Origin: Chloroflexota bacterium
GTDB lineage: Bacteria > Chloroflexota > Limnocylindria > Limnocylindrales > CSP1-4
NCBI GenBank assembly: GCA_017881985.1
Contig: JADGQH010000111.1
Coordinates: 1-9,549 of the forward strand
Direction: 5' to 3'
DNA length: 9,549 nucleotides
The notes under the pieces were generated by a model. The model did no database searches and was not told where the DNA came from. It saw only the letters and a list, made by a program, of their open reading frames with translations. Positions 1 to 6,700 of this stretch are shown in pieces (position 1 is the first letter of the stretch; each line of letters opens with the position of its first letter). Made by a program: the position numbers and the translations under genes.

Positions 1-702
1 GACAACGCCGCCGAGCCGTTCCACTCCGCGTGGCTCGAATCGAATGGGTTGATCATCGTGGGGGCCCACCTCGGCAACAACGAGGCGGCCGCGGCCGGCC
101 TGGCGGGCCGCGGCTGGCCGATCCACGCCGTCGCGGACGACACGGCGTACGAGGAGCTCTTCGAGCATCTCGATCGCGAGCGCCGCAGCTGGGGGGTCGG
201 GCAGATCCCGTGGCGGAATCTCCGGGAGGTCTTCCGGGTCCTCCGCCGGCGGGAGATCGTGGGACTCCTGGTGGACTGGGGCTACCGCCCCGACGGGATC
301 CCGGTCAGGTTCTTCGGGGCCTGGACGCGCTTCCCCGCGGGACCCGCAGTCCTCGCCGCCAAGACCGGCGCGACGATCCTTCCCTTCTGGGTGATCCGCA
401 CCGACGGCCGCCACGCGACCGAGGTCGGCGAGCGCATCACGGTCGCCTCGATGGAGCCGGCCGACCTGGCGCGGGCGACGCAGCAGATCGCGGACGTGCT
501 CGAGGCCGGGATCCGCCTGGCGCCCGAGCAATGGTGCGTCTTCAAGCCGATGTGGCCGGACGACCCCGCCGAGATCGCCCGGCTCGAGGCGCTCGCGGAG
601 ACGCCCGAATCGGCGACTCCGCCCGGCGCTGCTGAGGCCGCCGGGTCCGATCCCGCCGGGGGCGCAACCCCCGACCCGGCCGCGGCGCGGGTCGGTGCAT
701 GA
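1..702 (+). CDS. Lysophospholipid acyltransferase, PatA/LpxL (HtrB) family, 5'-truncated
   Basis: Partial gene: the frame is open from base 1, 233 residues are visible, and the family usually has about 300, so roughly 70-90 N-terminal residues lie upstream. The acyltransferase signature HLGNNE (H at 67-69, E at 82-84) gives the catalytic H-x4-D/E pair. It is followed by VDWGYRPDGIPVRFFG, the acceptor/catalytic block, and near the C-terminus by PEQWCVFKPMWP, a hallmark of LpxL/PatA-type enzymes. The family moves an acyl chain from acyl-CoA or acyl-ACP to a glycolipid at the cytoplasmic membrane face. The last 40 or so residues are an Ala/Pro/Gly-rich tail with no visible function. The stop overlaps the next gene by 8 nt. 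With a PimA-like gene downstream, the likely acceptor is a phosphatidylinositol-mannoside-like lipid; this is inferred from context only. The usual neighbour upstream would be a pgsA-type phosphatidyltransferase, which is outside the window. Confidence 0.88.
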   Translation, partial: DNAAEPFHSAWLESNGLIIVGAHLGNNEAAAAGLAGRGWPIHAVADDTAYEELFEHLDRERRSWGVGQIPWRNLREVFRVLRRREIVGLLVDWGYRPDGIPVRFFGAWTRFPAGPAVLAAKTGATILPFWVIRTDGRHATEVGERITVASMEPADLARATQQIADVLEAGIRLAPEQWCVFKPMWPDDPAEIARLEALAETPESATPPGAAEAAGSDPAGGATPDPAAARVGA

Positions 703-1705
703 CGGTCGCACGAGCGTGACCGTGGCGCCGCCAGGGGGCGCTCCGCTCGGCGCCACCCGCGTCCAACGGCTTCGCGTTCGCCTGCTCGAGGCGACCAGCT
801 GGCTCGCGAACCGCCTGCCGGCGAGCGTGGCGGGCGGCGCCGCCGACGCTGCGGGCGAGCTCTGGTACCGCGCCACGCCGGTGCGAGCCGCCCAGGCGCG
901 CGCAAACCTGGGACGCGTCGTCGCGCACCTCGCCGCGACCGGCATGGGGTCCGACCGCGTCCGCGCCGCGGCCGGCGATCCCGCCGCGCTCGAGCGCCTG
1001 GTCCGCGCGGCCTACCGCCAGGCGGCACGGACCTACGCCGAGATGCTCCGGGCAGGCGCCGTCATCCGGGATGCCCCGGGCCGGACCCGTATCGAGAGCC
1101 CCGAGGCCGTCGATGGCGCCTTCGCGACCCACCCGGCGATCTTCGCCTCCCTCCACTTCGGGTCGCTCCAGGCGACCGAGGCCATCCTGCTGACGCGGAC
1201 TGACATCCCGATCACGGCGCCCATGGAGACGCTCGACGATCCGGCCCTCCAGGCGTTCACCTCGCGAGCTCGATCGGCGACCGGCGTGCGCCTCGTGTCC
1301 CTCGAGGCCGCCCGGCGCGAGCTGCGCGCCGCGCTGGCCCGCGGCGAGTACGCGGGGATCGTCGGAGACCGCGACATCATCGGCGGCGGCATGCCGGTGG
1401 CGTTCTTCGGCTCGCCCGCGCCGCTGCCCGTCGGGCCCGCGTTGCTCGCGCTCGAGTCCGGCGCCCCGATCCACGTGGCTGCCGTCCGGCGCCTCCGCGA
1501 CGAGCGGTTCGCCGGCCGCCTGGAGACGATCCTGCCGCCGGACGGGCCCCACGCCGCCGGCCCGGGCGCCCGGCGGGCCCGCGTCGAGGCGCTCCTCGCG
1601 GCGGAGGCCGCAGCGTTCGAGCGGCTCGTTGCGGACGCCCCCGAGCAGTGGTGGACGGTCTTCTTCCCGATCTGGCCGGACCTCGCGCCGGTGCCGCGCC
1701 GATGA
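695..1705 (+). CDS. Second lysophospholipid acyltransferase, PatA/LpxL family, with altered catalytic motif
   Basis: A 336-residue protein of full family length. The start chosen is GTG 695, which overlaps the previous stop by 8 nt; GTG 716 or 722 are alternatives and none has a clear Shine-Dalgarno. The H-x4-D/E position reads HFGSLQ (H154, Q159), so the acidic partner is replaced by glutamine. The second block, GDRDIIGGGMPVAFFG (D225-R226-D227), and the C-terminal PEQWW followed by FFPIWPDL (E317 onward) are intact and match the actinobacterial PatA pattern. It is a divergent paralogue of the upstream gene, sharing the C-terminal PEQW-x-x-F-x-P-x-W-P-D arrangement. PIMs carry acyl chains at two sugar positions, so two acyltransferases could serve two sites; alternatively this copy has altered activity. 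It overlaps the next gene by ATGA. I am sure of the family, unsure of acceptor and activity. Confidence 0.88.
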   Translation: MHDGRTSVTVAPPGGAPLGATRVQRLRVRLLEATSWLANRLPASVAGGAADAAGELWYRATPVRAAQARANLGRVVAHLAATGMGSDRVRAAAGDPAALERLVRAAYRQAARTYAEMLRAGAVIRDAPGRTRIESPEAVDGAFATHPAIFASLHFGSLQATEAILLTRTDIPITAPMETLDDPALQAFTSRARSATGVRLVSLEAARRELRAALARGEYAGIVGDRDIIGGGMPVAFFGSPAPLPVGPALLALESGAPIHVAAVRRLRDERFAGRLETILPPDGPHAAGPGARRARVEALLAAEAAAFERLVADAPEQWWTVFFPIWPDLAPVPRR

Positions 1706-2574
1706 GCGCGGGTGGCACCTCCCGTCGCTCGGCCGGCGGCCCGGACCCGGCGCAGCCGCACGGCCGCGCCGACCTGCACGTCCACACGCTCGCCTCGGAC
1801 GGGGTCGACGGGATCGAGGCGATCCTCGACTACGCGGTCGCGCGCACGGACCTCGACGTCCTCGGGATCGCCGACCACGAGCGGATCGATGCGGCCGTTT
1901 CCGCGCGGGCGCTCGCCCGGGAGCGCGGGCTGCGGATCGAGATCGTCGTGGGCGAGGAGGTGACCACGCGCGACGGGCACCTGCTGGCACTGTTCGTGGA
2001 GGAGCGGCTCCGTCCGTTCCGCTCGATGCGGACGACGATCGGCGAGATCCACGAGCAGGGCGGCATCGCCATCCCGGCCCACCCGCTCTTCCCCTACCCG
2101 CTCTGCGCGCAGGGCTGGACGCTCCGGCGGCTCCTGGCCGCCGGTGATCCCCGCGTCCGTCCGGACGCCCTGGAGGCATTCAACCCAACCACGTTCGGGC
2201 GCCTCGTCCACGAGCGGGTCGGCCTGTTTGCCGCCGCTCACGGCGTGGCCACGATCGGCAGCAGCGACGCGCATGCGGCGGACGCGATCGGGACCGGCTT
2301 CACGACGTTTCCCGGCCGGACGGCCGACGACGTGCGACGCGCGATCCTCGACGGGACGACGGGCTGGGAGGGATCCTTCCATCGGACCGCCGCGCAGCTC
2401 CCGACGTTCGGGCGGCAGCTCCGCAAGTACGGCCGCGACCTGCGGGCGGAGGTCGGCGGACGGGTGCGGCGCGACGGCACCGGCCGTGACCTCGGCTACC
2501 CGGGGGGTCGCTTCCGCCCGCCCGGGACGGGCGAGACGGCCGGGGTCGTGCGACCGCGGGAGGACGTCTCGTGA
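1702..2574 (+). CDS. PHP-domain metal-dependent phosphoesterase
   Basis: A 290-residue protein starting at ATG 1702 inside the ATGA overlap with the previous stop; a GTG at 1648 in the same frame would intrude into the upstream gene and extend past the conserved domain. The PHP metal-site motifs are all visible: ADLHVHT (D24, H26, H28), IADHE (D58, H59), VGEEVTTRDGH (E85/E86, H93), IPAHP (H127) and GSSDAHAAD (D189, H191). The family hydrolyses phosphoesters with two or three bound metals; the known members cover histidinol phosphate, nucleotides and polymerase proofreading, so the substrate cannot be read from the motifs. The C-terminal 70 or so residues are basic and glycine-rich, outside the domain. 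Its place between glycolipid acyltransferases and a PimA-like enzyme suggests a phosphorylated sugar, inositol or lipid substrate, but that is inference. It ends in a GTGA overlap with the glycosyltransferase gene. Confidence 0.9.
   Translation: MSAGGTSRRSAGGPDPAQPHGRADLHVHTLASDGVDGIEAILDYAVARTDLDVLGIADHERIDAAVSARALARERGLRIEIVVGEEVTTRDGHLLALFVEERLRPFRSMRTTIGEIHEQGGIAIPAHPLFPYPLCAQGWTLRRLLAAGDPRVRPDALEAFNPTTFGRLVHERVGLFAAAHGVATIGSSDAHAADAIGTGFTTFPGRTADDVRRAILDGTTGWEGSFHRTAAQLPTFGRQLRKYGRDLRAEVGGRVRRDGTGRDLGYPGGRFRPPGTGETAGVVRPREDVS
2558..2564 (+). promoter_or_regulatory. Ribosome binding site of the PimA-like gene
   Basis: GGGAGGA lies 6 nt before the GTG at 2571, inside the end of the PHP gene. 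It is the strongest Shine-Dalgarno in the operon and fixes the glycosyltransferase start at the GTGA overlap. Confidence 0.75.
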
Positions 2575-3752
2575 AGATCGGGCTGGTCACGCCGTACGTG
2601 TACCCGCTGCCGGGCGGGGTGAACGACCACGTCGGGCACCTCTACGAGGCGCTCCGGGCGCGGGGCCACGACGTCCGGATCCTGACCGCAAGCCACGGCC
2701 TGCAGCGCAGCTCCGAGGGCGACGTCATCCGGATCGGGAAGGGCTTCTCGGTGCCGTCCAACGGGTCGATGGGGACGATCACCGTCTCGCCGCGCTACAG
2801 GAGCCAGATCCAGGACGTCCTGGAGCGCGAGCAGTTCGACCTGCTGCACTTCCACGAGCCCTTCGTGCCGCTCCTGGCGCTGTTCACCCTGCGCGAGTCG
2901 CGGAGCGTGAACATCGCCACGTTCCACGCCTATGCGGGCTACGCCCCCGGCTACCAGCTGGGCGGGAAGATGCTGGGACCCGTCGCCCGCAACCTCCACG
3001 GCCGGATCGCGGTCAGCGCCGCCGCCCGGCACTTCGCCGATCGCTACCTGCCCGGGGACTACAAGGTGATCCCGAACGGGGTCGACCTGCGCCGTTTCGC
3101 CCACGCGGTTCCGATGGCCCGCTGGCAGGACGGGCGGCCCAACATCCTGTTCGTGGGCCGGCTGGAGCCGCGCAAGGGCCTGCTCCCGCTCCTCAAGGCC
3201 TATCGGATCCTGCGCAAGAGCGGGTGCGACTGTCGGCTCCTCGTCGTCGGCTCCGGGCCGCAGGAGCGCGAGGCGCGCCGCTACGTGATGACCCGCCGCC
3301 TGCCCGACGTGGAGTTCCTGGGCCGCGTCTCGGACGGCGACAAGGTCCAGCTCTTCAAGTCCGCCGACGTCTACGCCTCGCCGGCGACGGGCCGCGAATC
3401 GTTCGGGATCGTGCTCCTCGAGGCGATGGCTGCCGGGACGGCCATCGTGTGCAGCGACATCCACGGCTACAAGGGCGTGGTGAAGCGCGGGGAGCAGGCG
3501 CTCCTCGTGCCGCCGGGCGAGTCGCGACCGCTGGCGGAAGCGATCCTCCGCCTCCTCGCCGACCCTGCCCTGCGCGAGCGAATGGGCGCAAGCGGGCTGG
3601 AACGCGTCGTCGACTACGGGTGGGACCGGATCGGCGGCCGAGTCGAGGCCTACTACGGGTTCGTGATCCGGCGCCTCGCGGCCCAGGGTGCGCTGCCCCG
3701 CGACTTCCACGCCGAGGTCCCGCCCGACCCGCGGGGCAGCCCCGTCGCCTGA
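2571..3752 (+). CDS. GT4 glycosyltransferase, phosphatidylinositol mannosyltransferase (PimA)-like
   Basis: A 393-residue GT-B retaining glycosyltransferase. The N-terminal domain begins MKIGLVTPYVYPLPGGV with the Gly-Gly loop (15-16) and carries FDLLHFHEP (H93-P97) and TFHAY (H119, matching the catalytic-site histidine of mycobacterial PimA). The C-terminal domain has GRLEPRKG (R197, K202, the nucleotide-sugar phosphate contacts of the family) and the E-x7-E motif ESFGIVLLE (E276, E284), followed by AMAAGTAIVCSD. The layout follows PimA almost position for position, including an N-G-S segment after a Val-Pro near residue 63. PimA transfers mannose from GDP-mannose to phosphatidylinositol at the cytoplasmic face, the first step of PIM synthesis. 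Sugar and lipid acceptor here remain inferred. It is the last gene of the operon; the next gene is convergent. The C-terminal 20 residues are a Pro/Asp-rich tail with no family counterpart. Confidence 0.9.
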   Translation: MKIGLVTPYVYPLPGGVNDHVGHLYEALRARGHDVRILTASHGLQRSSEGDVIRIGKGFSVPSNGSMGTITVSPRYRSQIQDVLEREQFDLLHFHEPFVPLLALFTLRESRSVNIATFHAYAGYAPGYQLGGKMLGPVARNLHGRIAVSAAARHFADRYLPGDYKVIPNGVDLRRFAHAVPMARWQDGRPNILFVGRLEPRKGLLPLLKAYRILRKSGCDCRLLVVGSGPQEREARRYVMTRRLPDVEFLGRVSDGDKVQLFKSADVYASPATGRESFGIVLLEAMAAGTAIVCSDIHGYKGVVKRGEQALLVPPGESRPLAEAILRLLADPALRERMGASGLERVVDYGWDRIGGRVEAYYGFVIRRLAAQGALPRDFHAEVPPDPRGSPVA

Positions 3753-3771
3753 CTCCGCGTCGACGACCCGG
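3753..3771. other. Convergent intergenic gap, no clear terminator
   Basis: Nineteen bases separate the stop of the PimA-like gene from the stop of the giant minus-strand gene. A short palindrome CGTCGACG (3758-3765) sits in the gap and GCCGGCCGGC (3778-3787) lies just inside the minus-strand gene, but neither is followed by a T-run on either strand. The two transcripts probably overlap at their 3' ends. Confidence 0.6.
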
Positions 3772-6700
3772 TCAGGCGCCGGCCGGCTCGGACCCTTCGG
3801 GCACCTCCGCCTCGTCGGCCAGCCGCTCCGCGATCGCGAGGCGCCAGACCCATGCGCTGTAGGCCACGATCACGGCCGAGACGAGGACCGCCGCGAACAG
3901 CAGGACCGGCCACGGGCTGGCGAAGGCGACGCTGAACGGCGGGTCCGTGTTGACCGCGAACTGGAACGGGTAGAGCCAGGACGGGAGCAGCCCCTGGTAC
4001 CAGTTGAAGATGCCGTTCGGGAGCGGCAGCCCCGACCAGTTCGGGTAGAACGCGACGAACACGACGGCCGCCGCGAGGACCACCCCGACGACGAAGCGGC
4101 GCGGCGAACGCGCCGACCATGCGAGCCACGCGATCGGTCCGAGGACCAGGAGCAGGAGGAGCGAGAGGACCTCGCCCGGGACGCTCGGCGTCTGGACGAG
4201 CGGCGTCGCCGGGAGCAGGACCGCCGCGGCCACCAGGCTCGCGCCGGCGACGAGCCCCGTGCCAAGGATCCGGCGGGAGGCGGCCCCGGCATCCCCCGGA
4301 TCGGCTCCGGCCCGGATCGCCCGGTCGAGGCGCACGAGCTGCCAGACGAGGAGCCCGCCGCCCACGACGAGCACGCCGATGAGCCCGACCACCTGGGCCG
4401 TGAGCGTGAACGGCAGCGCGGCCGAGGCGGAGCACGCCGGCGAGCCCGCGTTGACCTTCTCGACGCCGGCGATCGCGCACAGCGGACCCTTGCCGAGCCA
4501 CATCACGACCGGCGCGAGGAGCGCCGCGGCGGCGCCGGCACGTGCCAGTCGCCACGTGCGGGCGGACGGCCCATGCCAGAGCTCGGCGACGAAGTAGGCG
4601 AGGCCCAGGATCACGAATGGCAGGGTCGTGTAGAAGTGGTACTCGAAGGTGGCGCGGTCGATCCGCGCCCATGAGATCCAGAGCCAGGCGATCACGATCG
4701 AGATGAGCGCGAGGCCCAGGCTCCGGCGCCTGTAGGCCTGCCACGCGACGAACGCGATCGCCGGGATCGCGAGCCACCAGATGACCAGGTTCCCGCCGTC
4801 GTAGATCGCGCCCGACGTGGACCCGCCGAAGCCCTGCTGGAAGAACCAGACGGGCTTGAGGTTGAGCGGCCAGCCCCACCAGGGCGAGGCGGCCGCGTGC
4901 GTCGCCCGCAGGTTGTTGTGGTAGTCGTACATCGACTTCGTGAGGTCCAGCAGGGTCTGGCCGGTGTTGCCGGCGGGGAACGTCGCGGTCAGCCGGTTGC
5001 CGAGCGCCACCCACGGCAGGTACAAGGCGACGTAGACGGCGGCCGGGATCGCCAGCAGGGAGACGCCCGCCCACCCGATCGGGAGGCCCCAGCGCCAGCC
5101 CGGACGGAGCCATCCATCCGGGGCCGCTGCGGGCGGATCGAGCAGCGCCGTCGGGTCGTCCGGCGCGGGCGGCGGCGCGAGCGGCCCGAAGCCGAGCCGG
5201 CCCGTGAGCCAGAAGCCGGCGGCCGCGAGCGCGGCAAGGCCAAAGCAGCCGAGCGCGAGGGCGAGGGCCGTGGTGCCGAGCTGGAGCGGGATGGCTGCCA
5301 GCGCGACCAGCGCGCCGACCCCGGCGGGGCCCGCCACGGCGATCTGGACCTCCTCGACGGTCCAGGCGATCGGATGGAGCACCGTCACCGCGGCGGCGAC
5401 CAGGGTGAGGGCGATCATGATCGCCAGGAAGGCGAGGTTGCCGCCCGCCGTGTCGCCGGACGGCACCGAGACGGCCATGTAGCCGAGCACGGCCGTGACG
5501 CCCGCGAGACCCAGCACCACGACCACGCGCCCAAGCGCCGACCGGACGAGGATCAGGAGGCCGATCGCCCCGATCGCGTAGAGGGCGACCCACTTCGAGG
5601 CGAGGCCCAGGCCCAGCAGGACGCCGACGAACGGCATGCCCACCCAGAATGCTCCGCGCCACTTCCAGGCGCCCGTCCAGATCGCCGCGAACAGGGTGAC
5701 CGCCGCGACGATGAAGAGCGCCGCATACGTGTCGTTCATCGCGATCCGCTGCTGGACGAAGAACATCCCGTCGAGCAGGCCGAAGACCCCCGCGAGGATC
5801 GCCACCGAGCGGCGGCGGAACAGGATTCGCGCCAGCAGGAACAGCAGCCCGGCCATGAGCGCGCCCGCGATCACGCCCGGGAGTCGCCAGGCGAACGCGT
5901 GCTGGCCGATGTCGACCGAGGCGGCCTCGCCATCGCCGCCGAACACGAGCAGCTGCTGGCGGTCCGTGGCGGGCTGGTCGATGTTGACGTCCGTCGCCCA
6001 GCTGGCGGGCTCGAACGGCAGGCGCGCGTCGGCGAAGACGCTGTTCCCCCGTGGCTCCACCGCGTAGACGGTCCAGCCCGTGCCGTCCGGCGTGCGTCCG
6101 AGAGCGTGCACGATCTGGCTCGCATCGTCGACGGTGACCCGGCTGATCGCGGCGGGCATCCAGACCGTCTGGTCGACGGACGGCGCGGTGCCATCGGCGG
6201 GGAGCCGGATCGCGGCGAGCGCCTTCCCCGTCGCCGCGTAGATCATCGGCGCGTCGAGTCCGTCAACCTTGACCAGGCCGGTCGCGCCGCCGGCAAGAGG
6301 GATGTCGCCGGTCACGGCCCCGCTCTGCGGGTCCACGAACGCCACGCCGCCCGTGTCGGCCACTGCCACGCGCGGCACGCCCGCGACGCTCAGCCCCGCC
6401 AGCGAACCGCCGGCGATGGCGGCGTCGATCTGGGCCCGCTGGTCCTTGATCGCGGTCGTGATGGTCACCCGCGGCGCGCTCGAGCGGAGCTGCTTCTCGT
6501 ACGTGGCGGCCGTCCCGCCGAGGATCCGGGCGAGCTCCGCCGCCGCGCCGGCCGGGTCGGTCACCACGGCCGGATCCGCCACGAGCGCGTCGACCGTGCC
6601 CGCGTCGACGACCTCCGCCCGGCCGGGCAGGCTGAACGAGGCGAGACGGTCGCCGCTCGTGGCGTCGAGCGAGACGAGCGAGTCGCCGGGCGTCGCCGCG

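Noticed and set aside
542..2382. Long minus-strand frames opposite the second acyltransferase and PHP genes
   Set aside because: The products are Arg/Gly/Ala-rich with no recognisable motif, and the + strand has full family signatures with tidy overlaps.
2496..3710. Minus-strand frame of about 404 codons opposite the PimA-like gene
   Set aside because: It is a shadow: no motifs, and complementary to a well-conserved GT4 gene.
3758..3787. Short GC palindromes at the convergent junction as a terminator
   Set aside because: There is no T-run on either side and the arms are only 4-5 bp, so they do not form a recognisable intrinsic terminator.
3653..5662. Second minus-strand frame overlapping the 3' part of the giant gene
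   Set aside because: It is Arg/Gly/Pro-rich with no hydrophobic helices, while the other frame on the same strand carries the PMT C-terminal motifs.
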